A DNA stretch of 64,000 bases. It comes from Leucobacter sp. L43 (lineage in GTDB: Bacteria > Actinomycetota > Actinomycetes > Actinomycetales > Microbacteriaceae). Position 1 is the first letter of the stretch; the number at the start of each line of letters is the position of its first letter. The DNA lies in the NCBI RefSeq assembly GCF_016597785.1, contig NZ_JAENJG010000003.1, positions 1 to 64,000 of the forward strand. Direction: 5' to 3'. Position numbers and translations under genes: made by a program. Under the pieces are notes generated by a model. It did not search any database, had not been told where the DNA came from, and was given only the letters and a program-made list of their open reading frames with translations. Below are positions 15,705 through 24,400 of this stretch, piece after piece.

Positions 15705-16936
15705 GTGCGCGCCTCGAGCTCGAAGCGGAACCGGGCGCCGCCCAGATCGGATCGCCCGACCTCCACGGTGCCGCGCCGGTCGGCGATGACGCGTCGCACG
15801 AGGTCGAGCCCGATGCCGCGCCCGAACCCCGTGGCGTCGCCCTTCGAGGAGAAGCCGCGCGCGAACACCCGGTGAGCGGTCGGCGCCGCGATTCCCGGTC
15901 CGTCGTCGGCGACCTCGCCGTGCAGCACGCCGTCGGCCTCGATGAGTGCGCAGCGCACCCGAGTCGCGCCCGCTTCTCCCGCATTGCGGCAGAGATTCGC
16001 CAGCACCAGGGTCACGTCCTCGTCGACATCCCGCTCGACGTCGATGGCCGTCTCGAGCACGGCTCCGAGCCCTCCGAGCTCCGCCCGCAAGGCGTCGAGC
16101 GTCGCGCGCAGCAACGGGTGGTGGACCTCGGCGGGACCATCGCTCTCGTCGATGGGGGCCGCGCTGGCGATGTACGCGAGCGCCTCCGTCGTATCGCCGT
16201 GGGAGACGAGCCCGTGGATGACGTGGAGTCGCGTGTGGAACTCATGGGTCTGCTCCCGCAGGGCGGCGGACGTTCGCCGCATGCTCTCCGCCTCCGTGGC
16301 AAGCGCATCGAGGCGGCGGAATCGTCGCTCGAGGAGCGCCGCGAGTGCGGAGCTCGCGAGCGTGCCGATGAGCAGGGCGCCGAGAGCCCAGGGCAGCAGC
16401 TGGCGGAGCGCCCCCTCGAAATCGGCCGATATGCGCGACTCGAGAATGCCGACGGAGAGGGAGCCGATCACAGCGCCGGCATCGTCGCGGACCGGTACCT
16501 TCGCTCGCAGCGTGGTGCCGATGGTGCCGCGTTCGGTGCCCAGGAACTCCTGCCCGGCGAGCACGTCGTCGATCGAGGTCGACACGTGCCCGCCGCGCAG
16601 CGCGGGGGTGGGGTGCGTGATCCGGATGCCCCGATCGTCGGTGATGACCAGGTAGTCGACGCCGGCCGCCTGCTCGACGACGTCTGCCAGTGGCTGCAGT
16701 TCGCGCGTCGCATCGCCGACGTCGTCACCCGTGCGTTCGAGTACCGAGCGCACCTGGTCCAGCTGCGCCAGGCTGGTCGCGACGTCGCGCACCCGCTCCC
16801 CGGTGGCCTCGCGAATGCTCGACTCCTGCACTGAGACGGCGATGCTCGTGGTGACCCCGACGCTCGCCAGGACGAGCAGGGTCGGGAGCAGCAGGATCGC
16901 GAGCCGCGCGAAGCGCGACGTCGACCAATGCGGCAT
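15701..16936 (-). CDS. citA: CitA/DcuS-type sensor histidine kinase
   Basis: A 411-residue sensor kinase. A first membrane helix at about 11-35 precedes an extracytoplasmic sensor of about 130 residues of the CitA/DcuS type (contains YLVITDDRGIRITHPTP and GSLSVGI). A second helix (LPWALGALLIGTLASSALAAL) and the phosphoacceptor segment EQTHEFHTRLHVIHGL follow. The HATPase domain shows NLCRNAGEAGA, DDGPGI and GRGIGLDLVRR. The sensor probably binds citrate or a related carboxylate outside the cell. The ATG at 16936 has AGGAGGT, and the gene overlaps its regulator by 4 bp. In C. glutamicum CitAB activates tctCBA, which is divergent here too. Confidence 0.9.
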   Translation of the reverse strand: MPHWSTSRFARLAILLLPTLLVLASVGVTTSIAVSVQESSIREATGERVRDVATSLAQLDQVRSVLERTGDDVGDATRELQPLADVVEQAAGVDYLVITDDRGIRITHPTPALRGGHVSTSIDDVLAGQEFLGTERGTIGTTLRAKVPVRDDAGAVIGSLSVGILESRISADFEGALRQLLPWALGALLIGTLASSALAALLERRFRRLDALATEAESMRRTSAALREQTHEFHTRLHVIHGLVSHGDTTEALAYIASAAPIDESDGPAEVHHPLLRATLDALRAELGGLGAVLETAIDVERDVDEDVTLVLANLCRNAGEAGATRVRCALIEADGVLHGEVADDGPGIAAPTAHRVFARGFSSKGDATGFGRGIGLDLVRRVIADRRGTVEVGRSDLGGARFRFELEART

Positions 16937-17138
16937 CGCAGCACCTCCTGTCACAACCGTCGCCTTCCGCTTCCTCGCCCGCCCCGGATCCGCGCGGCGG
17001 TGCGAGCCCCGGATCGCGCCGCCGCGATCACCGTGAGCATTTATGAGCACAAATCGCGTGGAGCGGGCGCGCACGGGAAATGGTTGACATCTTATAGGCG
17101 TCAGTGCGGCACAACGGCGTCCGCACGAAGGAGTGAAC
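16937..17138. promoter_or_regulatory. Divergent citA/tctC regulatory region
   Basis: This 202-bp gap holds an AT-rich island at 17036-17055 (CATTTATGAGCACAAAT) in otherwise GC-rich DNA, TTGACA at 17084-17089 and TTATAG at 17092-17097. The AT-rich island is a candidate CitB binding site, by analogy with AT-rich CitB/DcuR operators. No single -35/-10 pair has ideal spacing. Confidence 0.4.
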
Positions 17139-18140
17139 ATGACAGATACACCGCAACGAAACGTGCGCCGCACGGTGCTGCGCGTCATCGGCGGCGCGAT
17201 CGCCGCGTGCGCCGTCGGCGTGGCCGCATTCGGATCGATCAGCTCCGCGTCGGCCGGCAGCGACATCCACTCGTCATTGACCATCGTCGCCCCGGCCGCA
17301 GCGGGTGGCGGCTGGGACACGGTCGCGCGTGAGATGCAGCATGCGCAGCGTGCGAACGGCCTGAGCACCAATGTGCAGGTCGTCAACATGCCGGGAGCCG
17401 GGGGCACGATCGCCCTGGGCAACCTGTCGACGCTCGAGGGGGAGGCGAACACGATGCTGGTGGGAGGCACCGGGCTGCTCGCCGCCACCATCCAGTACGG
17501 CTCGGATGCGACGCTCGACGACGTCACCTCCCTCGCCGTCGTGTTCGAGGAGTACGACGTCATCGTCGTGCCGGCCGACTCGCCCTATGAGACTCTGGAC
17601 GACCTCGTCGAGGCCTGGCGCGACGACCCGAAATCGATTCCGTGGACGGGAGGCGGCTCGTTCGATCAGCTCGTCGTCACCGATCTCGCGCTCGCCGCGG
17701 GGATCGAGCCCACCGAGACGACGTACATCTCCTCGGACGGCGGCGGCGAGGCCGTCGCCGCGCTGCTGAACGGCACGGCCCAGGCCGCAACCGGGGGCTA
17801 CCCCGACAACATCGACCAAATCGAGTCGGGCAGGCTTCGGGCGCTCGCGATCGTCGCCGAGGAGCCCATCGAGGGAATCGACATCCCGACGGCGCGCGAG
17901 CAGGGCTACGACATCACGCTCGCGAACTGGCGCATGCTCGCGGCACCGGCGGGGCTCACCGAGGAAGAGACCTCCGGGCTCAGCGAACTCGTCGCTGACA
18001 CGCTGGCGACGCCCGAGTGGGCAGCCGCCGTCGAGCGCTACCACTGGACCGAACAGGTGATCACCGGCGACGATCCGATCCCGTTCCTCGCGGAGGAACG
18101 GGATCGGATCGCTCGCCTGTATGAGGAGATGGGGCAATGA
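17139..18140 (+). CDS. tctC: Tripartite tricarboxylate transporter substrate-binding protein
   Basis: A 333-residue secreted Bug/TctC-type binding protein. The twin-domain fold begins after a signal peptide of about 38 residues ending SSASA. The first binding loop is APAAAGGGWDTVAR, the family's PxxxGGxxD element, and the second is MPGAGGTIALGN. There is no lipobox Cys at the cleavage site, although Gram-positive TctC proteins are often lipoproteins, so anchoring is unclear. The ATG at 17139 has GAAGGAG. It overlaps tctB by 4 bp. The probable ligand is citrate, judging from the divergent CitAB-like system. Confidence 0.9.
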   Translation: MTDTPQRNVRRTVLRVIGGAIAACAVGVAAFGSISSASAGSDIHSSLTIVAPAAAGGGWDTVAREMQHAQRANGLSTNVQVVNMPGAGGTIALGNLSTLEGEANTMLVGGTGLLAATIQYGSDATLDDVTSLAVVFEEYDVIVVPADSPYETLDDLVEAWRDDPKSIPWTGGGSFDQLVVTDLALAAGIEPTETTYISSDGGGEAVAALLNGTAQAATGGYPDNIDQIESGRLRALAIVAEEPIEGIDIPTAREQGYDITLANWRMLAAPAGLTEEETSGLSELVADTLATPEWAAAVERYHWTEQVITGDDPIPFLAEERDRIARLYEEMGQ

Positions 18141-18793
18141 CGCCGACCAGCAACCCGACCGCGATGTCCGCGGTCGTCGGCGAGGAGATTCGCTTCTCGA
18201 CCGGGAGCCCGCGCACGACCGCCCGGCTCAAGCATCTGATCATGCCGGTGCTGCTGCTGGCATTCGCCGCCTATCTCGGCTTCGGCATGCTCACCATGCG
18301 CGTTCCCGAGGGCACCGCATTCCCCGGCCCGCGCTTCTTCCCAGCGATCATCGCCGGCGGGCTCGTGCTCTTCGCGATCCTGCTCATTCTCGCCGCGGCG
18401 AGGCAGCTTCGCGCCGACAGCGCCGCACGTACGGCTGCGACTCGCCAGGTCGATGACTTCGAACTGCTCAGCTCGGAGCACGACGCGCTGGCGGAGCGCG
18501 ACGGAGCGACGGGCGATGGAGCTGCGCGTGATGGAGCGCGCGCGGTCAAGATCGACTGGCGGTCCCTCGCCTGGGTGATCGGATCGTTCGCCGCGTTCGC
18601 CCTCCTGCTCGACGTGCTCGGGTGGGTCATCGCGGCCGGCCTGCTCTTCTGGTGCGTCGCACGCGGCTTCGGCTCTCAGAAGCCGATCGCGAGTCTCGTG
18701 ACGGGCTTCACCGTGAGCTCGCTCGCCTACATCGCGTTCGACATGGCGCTCGGCATGTCGCTGCCCTCAGGCATTCTGGGCGGGGGGTTCTGA
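18137..18793 (+). CDS. tctB: Tripartite tricarboxylate transporter small membrane subunit
   Basis: A 218-residue protein with four hydrophobic segments in two pairs, the TctB layout. Examples are LIMPVLLLAFAAYLGFGML, the segment after FPGPRFFPAIIAG, SLAWVIGSFAAFALLLDVL and WVIAAGLLFWCVARGF. The pairs are separated by a long charged cytoplasmic loop (about 95-140) rich in Asp, Ala and Arg. It sits between tctC (4-bp overlap) and tctA (2 nt apart), the canonical tctCBA order. TctB is thought to stabilise TctA in the membrane. Confidence 0.9.
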   Translation: MTPTSNPTAMSAVVGEEIRFSTGSPRTTARLKHLIMPVLLLAFAAYLGFGMLTMRVPEGTAFPGPRFFPAIIAGGLVLFAILLILAAARQLRADSAARTAATRQVDDFELLSSEHDALAERDGATGDGAARDGARAVKIDWRSLAWVIGSFAAFALLLDVLGWVIAAGLLFWCVARGFGSQKPIASLVTGFTVSSLAYIAFDMALGMSLPSGILGGGF

Positions 18794-18795
18794 CC

Positions 18796-20334
18796 ATGGA
18801 ATCACTCCAGCTCCTGATAGAGGGCTTCGCCGGAGCCCTCACCTGGCAGAACCTCGTCTGGGTGCTCGTCGGCTGCCTCCTCGGCACCGCCGTCGGCGTC
18901 ATGCCGGGCCTCGGCTCGTCGATGGCGGTGGCGCTGCTGCTGCCGGTCACGTTCTCGCTCGAGCCCACGGCCGCCTTCATCATGTTTGCCGGCGTCTACT
19001 TCGGCGGGCTCTTCGGGGACTCGACGATGGGCATTCTCATGAACACGCCGGGCCAGGCCTCGGCGATCGCCTCGACGTTCGAGGGCCACAAGATGGCGTT
19101 GAACGGCAAGGCCGCGCAGGCGCTCGCGACCGCTGCGATCGGCGCCTTCGTCGGCGGGTTCATCGCGTCGATCCTCGTCGTGTTCCTCGCGCCGGCGCTC
19201 GCCGACTTCTCCTCGAGCTTCGGCCCCGCCGAGTTCTTCGCGCTCGCGGTCTTCGCGTTCGTCGCAACCTCCTCGGTGGTCACCGATAACGCGGTGAAGG
19301 GACTCGCAGCGCTCTTCATCGGTCTGGGCATCGCGGTGATCGGGATCGACGGCGCCTCTGGCGCACCGCGCTTCACCCTCGACTCGCCGTTCCTGTTCGA
19401 CGGCATCTCGCTGGTCACCGTCACCGTCGCGGTGCTCGCGCTCGGCGAGGTCATCTACGTCGCATGCCTCGAACGGCACATGAACGACAAGGCGATCATC
19501 AAGCCGAAGGGGCGCCCGTGGCTGTCGAAGGCGGAGTTCCGCGAGGCGATGCCGGCGTGGCTGCGCGGCACCGTCATCGGCGTCCCGTTCGGCGTGGTGC
19601 CGGCCGGCGGCTCGGAGATCCCGACCTTTCTCGCCTACGGTCTCGAGAAGCGGCTCGACGCGCGTCGCAAGACGCCCCGCTTCGGCTCCGGTGCGATCCG
19701 CGGTCTCGCCGCCCCCGAGGCTGCCGGCAACTCGACGACGGGCATGGCGATGGGCGCCCTGCTCGCACTCGGTCTCCCGATCTCGGCGACCGCCGCGATC
19801 ATGCTCGCCGCCTTCCGCCAGTACGGCCTGCAGCCGGGCCCGCTGCTCTTCGAGCGCGCCCCGGACCTGGTGTGGGTGCTGCTCGCGAGTTTCTTCATCG
19901 CGATGATCGTGCTGCTCATCCTGAACCTGCCGTTCGCGATGCTGTGGGCGAAGCTGCTGCTGATCCCGCGGCCGTACCTGTATGCCGGAATCACGGTCTT
20001 CTGCGCCCTCGGAATCTATGCCACGTCGGGCTCGATCTTCGACCTGTTCCTGTTGCTCGGCATCGGATTCGTCGGATTCCTGATGCGGGCGCTCGACTTC
20101 CCGATCGCACCGCTGATCATCGGCATGGTGCTCGGGCCGCTCGCGGAGACGAGCCTGCGCGACGCCGCGATGAGCGCGAACGGCGATTTCTCGGTGCTGG
20201 TGAGCGGGCCGATCACGATGGCGCTGTACGGACTGCTGCTGCTCGTGCTCGTCTTCGCGGTGCGGGGGCGGATCGTCGGTCGGCGCCGCGCGAAGGCGGC
20301 CGAGGCGGCCGATCGGCAGTCGGTCGGGGCCTAG
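18796..20334 (+). CDS. tctA: Tripartite tricarboxylate transporter large permease subunit
   Basis: A 512-residue polytopic membrane protein with about 11-12 helices, the transport channel of the TTT system. Its signatures are GVMPGLGSSMAVALLLP near the N-terminus and the family's conserved internal segments FGDSTMGILMNTPG and PEAAGNSTTGMAMGALLAL. Together with TctC and TctB it would import citrate or another tricarboxylate, driven by ion gradients. The ATG at 18796 lies 2 nt after the tctB stop. A 26-bp stem-loop at 20354-20419 ends the operon. Confidence 0.95.
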   Translation: MESLQLLIEGFAGALTWQNLVWVLVGCLLGTAVGVMPGLGSSMAVALLLPVTFSLEPTAAFIMFAGVYFGGLFGDSTMGILMNTPGQASAIASTFEGHKMALNGKAAQALATAAIGAFVGGFIASILVVFLAPALADFSSSFGPAEFFALAVFAFVATSSVVTDNAVKGLAALFIGLGIAVIGIDGASGAPRFTLDSPFLFDGISLVTVTVAVLALGEVIYVACLERHMNDKAIIKPKGRPWLSKAEFREAMPAWLRGTVIGVPFGVVPAGGSEIPTFLAYGLEKRLDARRKTPRFGSGAIRGLAAPEAAGNSTTGMAMGALLALGLPISATAAIMLAAFRQYGLQPGPLLFERAPDLVWVLLASFFIAMIVLLILNLPFAMLWAKLLLIPRPYLYAGITVFCALGIYATSGSIFDLFLLLGIGFVGFLMRALDFPIAPLIIGMVLGPLAETSLRDAAMSANGDFSVLVSGPITMALYGLLLLVLVFAVRGRIVGRRRAKAAEAADRQSVGA

Positions 20335-20353
20335 GCGCTCGGGCGCGGTCTCC

Positions 20354-20419
20354 GTGAGAGGTCCGGCTTCGGTGGGACGCTCGGACGACGAGTCGTCCCA
20401 CCGAAGCCGGACCTCTCAC
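20354..20419. terminator. 26-bp perfect stem-loop after tctA
   Basis: The arms 20354-20379 and 20394-20419 are perfectly complementary around a 14-nt loop. There is no T-run. It separates tctCBA from the cytosine deaminase operon and probably terminates the former. Confidence 0.7.
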
Positions 20420-20478
20420 CGAACACGTGGCGCCGGGTCAGGAACGCCGCGAGGAACGCCGCAGCGCTCGCACGGCGA

Positions 20479-20484
20479 TACGAT
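20479..20484 (+). promoter_or_regulatory. -10 box TACGAT, leaderless cytosine deaminase start
   Basis: TACGAT is followed by 7 nt and the ATG at 20492. No Shine-Dalgarno sequence lies between. Confidence 0.6.
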
Positions 20485-20491
20485 TGCAGTC

Positions 20492-20998
20492 ATGCCGATC
20501 TCCGCTCAAGACCGAACGTATCTCGACCTCGCCATCGAACAGGCGCAGCTGGGCTGGGACGAAGGCGGGGTGCCCATCGGCGCCGCCCTCGTGCGCCACG
20601 GCGCCGACGGACCCGAGGTGCTCGCCGTCGGTCGAAACCGACGCGTGCAGATGGGAAGCGTGATCCGCCACGGCGAGACCGACTGCCTCGAGAGCGCCGG
20701 TCGCCTCCCGGCGAGCGTCTACCGGGAGTGCACCCTCTACACGACGCTCTCGCCGTGCACCATGTGCGCCGGCACGGCGATCCTGTATGAGATCCCGCGC
20801 ATCGTCATCGGCGAGCACCGCAGCTTCGAAGCCTCCGAGGCCTGGCTCGCGAGCAACGGCACGGAACTCGTGATCGCCGACGACGCGACCTGCATCGACC
20901 TGATGGATCGCATGATGCGCGAACGCCCCGAGATCTGGGCCGAAGACATCGGCATCGAGACCGACGAGCTCGCCGGCGGCGCCCGGGTCGGCGAGTGA
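20492..20998 (+). CDS. Cytosine deaminase, yeast FCY1-like (CDA fold)
   Basis: A 168-residue zinc deaminase of the cytidine deaminase fold. The zinc and catalytic residues are visible: His60 and Glu62 in RHGETDCLE, and Cys89 and Cys92 in SPCTMCAG. The HGE form, the flanking LYTTLSPC, and the tail RPEIWAEDIG closely follow yeast Fcy1 cytosine deaminase rather than tRNA- or guanine-deaminases. It would convert cytosine to uracil plus ammonia. It overlaps the CodB-like permease by 4 bp, which strongly supports a cytosine role. E. coli instead uses the unrelated amidohydrolase CodA. Confidence 0.85.
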   Translation: MPISAQDRTYLDLAIEQAQLGWDEGGVPIGAALVRHGADGPEVLAVGRNRRVQMGSVIRHGETDCLESAGRLPASVYRECTLYTTLSPCTMCAGTAILYEIPRIVIGEHRSFEASEAWLASNGTELVIADDATCIDLMDRMMRERPEIWAEDIGIETDELAGGARVGE

Positions 20999-22284
20999 GC
21001 GCAGCACCCGAGACCGAGACGGTCATCGACCGGGACTACCCGGTCACCCCCGTGCCGCAGCACGCACGCAAGGGATTCTTCTCGCTCATGGTGGTGCTGC
21101 TCGGCTTCACCATCTTCACACCGACCATGCTCGCGGGCGCCGCGCTCGGGCAGTCGTTCGCGCTGAACGATCTGCTCGTCGTCATCCTGCTCGGCTCCGC
21201 CGTGCTCGGCGCATACGTCGCGGTGCTCGGATGGATCGGTGCGCGCACCGGACTCACCACGGTGGTGATGGCCCGGTACACGCTCGGCAGCCGCGGCTCG
21301 AAGCTCGCATCGATCCTGCTCGGAGGCACGCAGATCGGCTGGTACGGCGTCGTGATCGGCACGATCGGCGAGCTCACCGCGCAGGCGTTCGGGTGGGAGA
21401 GCTTCGCCGCGAAAGCCGCGGTCATGGTGGTGGTGAGCGCGCTCATGTGCGCGACCGCCGTCTACGGGTACCGCGGCATGTACTGGGTATCGCTGATCTC
21501 GACTCCGCTGATCCTCATCCTCGCGTTCTGGGTGATGTTCCGGTCGCTCGAAGAGGTGGGCGGCTGGGCCGGTCTCGCCGCCGTGCAGCCGGATGCGTCG
21601 ATGTCGATGCCGATCGCGGTCGCCGTCACCACGGTCGTCGGAACGTTCGTCTCCGCTGGCACGCAGGCGCCCAACTGGACGCGCTTCGGGCGCACGGGCC
21701 GCCAGGCGGTGCTCGCCTGCGTCATCGGATTCTTGATCGGCAACGGGCTGATGATCTTCTTCGGCGCGGTCGGCGCGATCACGTTCGGCGAAGGCGACTT
21801 CGTGCTCGTGCTCTTCAACCTCGGCCTCGTCGGCTGGGGGCTCTTCCTGCTCTTCGGCAACCTCTGGAAGTCGAATGCCGACGCGGCGTACTCATTCGGC
21901 GTCGCCGGTGCCGAGCTCTTCGAGAAGCCCAGCAAGACCCGGTTCGTGATCATCGGCTCGATCATCGGCACCGTGCTCGCGCTCTTCGGCGTCAACGAGC
22001 ACCTGCCCCAGTACCTCGGGCTGCTCGGCACATTCATCCCGCCCCTCGGCGGCGTCATCATCGGCGATTACCTCGCACGGTGGCGGCGCACCCAGATGCC
22101 AGAGGGGGAGGCGCTGCCGCGCGCGAACTGGGTCAACCTGGGCGTCTACGCGATCTCGTGCGCGCTCGCCTGGTTCGCCGGCGAATTCGGGATCGGGATT
22201 CCTCCGATCATCGGCGTCGTCGCAGCCCTGGTGCTGTCATTCGCCCTGGCGCGGCTGTCGCCCCGGCGGCCGTTCGCGGGCTGA
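20995..22284 (+). CDS. Cytosine/purine permease, CodB-like (NCS1 family)
   Basis: A 429-residue membrane protein with about 12 helices. NCS1 features are FTPTMLAGAALGQSF, ARYTLGSRGSKLASILLG, GTFVSAGTQAPNWTRFGR and the late PPLGGVIIGDYL. It is the uptake partner of the cytosine deaminase: its GTG start at 20995 overlaps that gene's stop (GTGA), so the two are co-translated. Uptake plus deamination would salvage cytosine as uracil and nitrogen. The last codons lie in a 17-bp tandem duplication (22269-22301). Confidence 0.9.
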   Translation: MSAAPETETVIDRDYPVTPVPQHARKGFFSLMVVLLGFTIFTPTMLAGAALGQSFALNDLLVVILLGSAVLGAYVAVLGWIGARTGLTTVVMARYTLGSRGSKLASILLGGTQIGWYGVVIGTIGELTAQAFGWESFAAKAAVMVVVSALMCATAVYGYRGMYWVSLISTPLILILAFWVMFRSLEEVGGWAGLAAVQPDASMSMPIAVAVTTVVGTFVSAGTQAPNWTRFGRTGRQAVLACVIGFLIGNGLMIFFGAVGAITFGEGDFVLVLFNLGLVGWGLFLLFGNLWKSNADAAYSFGVAGAELFEKPSKTRFVIIGSIIGTVLALFGVNEHLPQYLGLLGTFIPPLGGVIIGDYLARWRRTQMPEGEALPRANWVNLGVYAISCALAWFAGEFGIGIPPIIGVVAALVLSFALARLSPRRPFAG

Positions 22285-22301
22285 AGCCGTTCGCGGGCTG
22301 A
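22269..22301 (+). repeat. 17-bp tandem duplication at the codB-like stop
   Basis: GCCGTTCGCGGGCTGA occurs twice with a period of 17 nt. The first copy encodes the C-terminus and stop of the permease, the second lies outside. It looks like a recent slippage duplication. Confidence 0.85.
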
Positions 22302-22306
22302 GCGGG

Positions 22307-23377
22307 TCAGCCGGCGAGCGCGGTCAGCAGTGCGTCGACGTCCGCCTCAGTCGTGTCGAACGCGCACATCAGGCGGTAGAGCCCGGGCTGCGTCGGCCAC
22401 GCGCCGAACGCGAACGCGGACTGGGCCCGCGTTGCGGCCTCTGCGGGCAGCTCGACGAATACGGCGTTGGACTCGACGGGGTGGGCGATCCTGACCCCGG
22501 GCACGGTTTCTTCGAGGGCGCGCACGCCCGACGCCAGGCGCTGCGCGAGTTCGTTCGCACGCGTTGCGGAGCGCAGCCACAGGTCGCCCTCGTACAGTGC
22601 AACGAGCTGCGCTGAGATGAAGCGCATCTTCGAGGCGAGCTGCAGGTCGATCTTGCGCAGATAGCGGATCCCGTCAGCAGCTTCCGGCCGCAGCACGACG
22701 ACGGCCTCCGCACCCAACAGGCCGTTCTTCGTGCCGCCCAGGCTCAGCAGGTCGACGCCGACGTCGGTGGTGAGCTCGCGCAGCGACGCGCCGAGGTGCG
22801 CTGCCGCATTGCCGAGCCGGGATCCGTCGACGTGCAGCACCAAGCCGAGTTCGTGCGCCTGATCCGCGAGGGCGCGGATCTCATCGGGGGTGTAGGCCGT
22901 GCCGAGCTCGGTCACTTGCGAGATCGACACCGCGCCCGCCTGAGACCGGTGCTCGCTGCCGAAGCCCCACGCCTCGCGAGCCACGAGTTCGGGGGTGAGC
23001 TTGCCGTCGGGCGTCTCGATGCCGAAGAGCTTGAGACCGCCGGTCTTCTCCGGGGCACCCGCCTCGTCGGTATTGATGTGCGCGGTGCGCGCGCAGATGA
23101 CGGCGCCCCAGCGGGGGAGTGCGGCCTGCAGCGCGAGCACGTTCGCGCCGGTGCCGTTGAAGACGGGAAACGCCTCCGCCTCGACGCCGAACAGCTCCCG
23201 AGCCACCTCTTGGAAGCGGGCCGTGACCGGGTCGCCGCCGTACGCGGGGACGTGGCCCGTGTTCGCGAGCGCGAGCGCCTCGATCACCTCTGGATGCGCG
23301 CCCGACCAGCTGTCGGAGGCGAACGCGCGGGAGACTGGCGCGGTGGCTGCTTCTGGCGATGCGGCGTGCTGGCTCAT
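22307..23377 (-). CDS. ltaE: Low-specificity threonine aldolase family protein
   Basis: A 356-residue PLP-dependent beta-eliminating lyase of the threonine aldolase family, which cleaves threonine to glycine and acetaldehyde. Family elements are the N-terminal FASDSWSGAHPEV, the FNGTGANVLAL ring-stacking region, HVDGSRLGNAAAHLG with the PLP-pairing Asp, and LSLGGTKNGLLGAEAVV containing the Schiff-base lysine in GGTKNG. The length is normal. The ATG at 23377 lies 6 nt after the -10 box TAGGCT; GGAG also lies within that 6-nt spacer, so leaderless or normal initiation are both possible. It is convergent with the cytosine operon. Confidence 0.9.
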   Translation of the reverse strand: MSQHAASPEAATAPVSRAFASDSWSGAHPEVIEALALANTGHVPAYGGDPVTARFQEVARELFGVEAEAFPVFNGTGANVLALQAALPRWGAVICARTAHINTDEAGAPEKTGGLKLFGIETPDGKLTPELVAREAWGFGSEHRSQAGAVSISQVTELGTAYTPDEIRALADQAHELGLVLHVDGSRLGNAAAHLGASLRELTTDVGVDLLSLGGTKNGLLGAEAVVVLRPEAADGIRYLRKIDLQLASKMRFISAQLVALYEGDLWLRSATRANELAQRLASGVRALEETVPGVRIAHPVESNAVFVELPAEAATRAQSAFAFGAWPTQPGLYRLMCAFDTTEADVDALLTALAG

Positions 23378-23383
23378 CGCTCC

Positions 23384-23389
23384 AGCCTA
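23384..23389 (-). promoter_or_regulatory. -10 box TAGGCT of threonine aldolase gene
   Basis: On the minus strand TAGGCT is 6 nt before the ATG at 23377, the leaderless spacing. Confidence 0.55.
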
Positions 23390-23515
23390 CGCTCGGCGAG
23401 CCCGCAGCGGGAGCGCGGACCCCACGCGGAACCCGGCGCGGGTCCTCCGATCGGTGGACATCAGGTCGCCCATCCGGTCGTTCCCGTCAGCCGCCGCGAC
23501 GGGCAGTCTGGAAAC

Positions 23516-24400
23516 ATGAACAGCACACTCAGCTCCGCAGCCGTTTCGGTGCGCGGGCTCACGAAGCAGTACGGATCGCGACGGGTGCTCGACGGCGTCG
23601 ACCTCGACATCGCCCGAGGCGAGACGTATGCGCTGCTCGGGCCGAACGGCGCGGGTAAGAGCACGGCCATCGAGGTACTCGAAGGCGTGCGACGAGCGAC
23701 GAGCGGCGACATCTCGGTGCTCGGCGAGCACCCCCTCTCGGCGCCGCGCGCGTGGAAGTCGAGGATCGGCATCGTGGCGCAGTCGACCGGGGACGCCGGC
23801 CCCTACACCCCGCGCGAGCTGATCGCGCACTTCGCGACGCTCTACCCGAACCCTCGCGGCGTCGACGAGGTGCTCGATCTCGTCGGGCTCACGGAGCAGG
23901 CGAAGACGCGGGCGACGAAGCTCTCGGGCGGACAGCAGCGGCGGCTCGATGTCGCACTCGGCATCATCGGGCGGCCGGAGCTCGTCTTCCTCGACGAGCC
24001 GACCACCGGTTTCGATCCCGAAGCGAGGCGTCACTTCTGGGCGATGCTCGACGGCCTGACGGGTGAGGGCGCTGCGGTGCTGCTCACCACCCACTATCTC
24101 GACGAGGCGGAGTACCTGGCCGATCGCGTTGGCGTGCTCTCCGGCGGCAGGATCGTCGCTGAGGCGACGCCCGAATTGCTCGGCGGCGCCGAGGCTCGCA
24201 CCCCGGTGGTCAGCTGGCGCGACGCCGCGGGGGTGCGTCACGAGGAGCGCACCGCTGTGCCCGGTGTGGTCGTCGAACGGTTGATGCACGAGGCGCGAGA
24301 GATCGGCATCCCGACCGGGCCGGCCGAGCTCGAAGTGCGACGCCCGGCACTCGAAGACATCTATTTGAACCTGATCGGCGCGAACGGAGCGGAACGATGA
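23516..24400 (+). CDS. ABC transporter ATP-binding protein (drug-exporter type)
   Basis: A 294-residue ATPase. Walker A is GPNGAGKST, the signature is LSGGQQRRLDVAL, Walker B is LVFLDEPTTGFD, and the switch His is in LLTTHYLDEAE. A C-terminal extension of about 75 residues follows, as in DrrA/CcmA-type exporters. It pairs with the ABC-2 permease that overlaps it by 4 bp (ATGA). A NarL-type kinase/regulator pair follows downstream. That layout resembles Bacillus exporter modules such as LnrLMN with LnrJK, which resist membrane-active compounds. The substrate is unknown. Confidence 0.92.
   Translation: MNSTLSSAAVSVRGLTKQYGSRRVLDGVDLDIARGETYALLGPNGAGKSTAIEVLEGVRRATSGDISVLGEHPLSAPRAWKSRIGIVAQSTGDAGPYTPRELIAHFATLYPNPRGVDEVLDLVGLTEQAKTRATKLSGGQQRRLDVALGIIGRPELVFLDEPTTGFDPEARRHFWAMLDGLTGEGAAVLLTTHYLDEAEYLADRVGVLSGGRIVAEATPELLGGAEARTPVVSWRDAAGVRHEERTAVPGVVVERLMHEAREIGIPTGPAELEVRRPALEDIYLNLIGANGAER

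Noticed and set aside
20354..20419. Insertion-sequence end or miniature transposable element
   Set aside because: A single 26-bp inverted repeat with a 14-nt loop, no target-site duplication, and no other copy in the window. A terminator explains it better.
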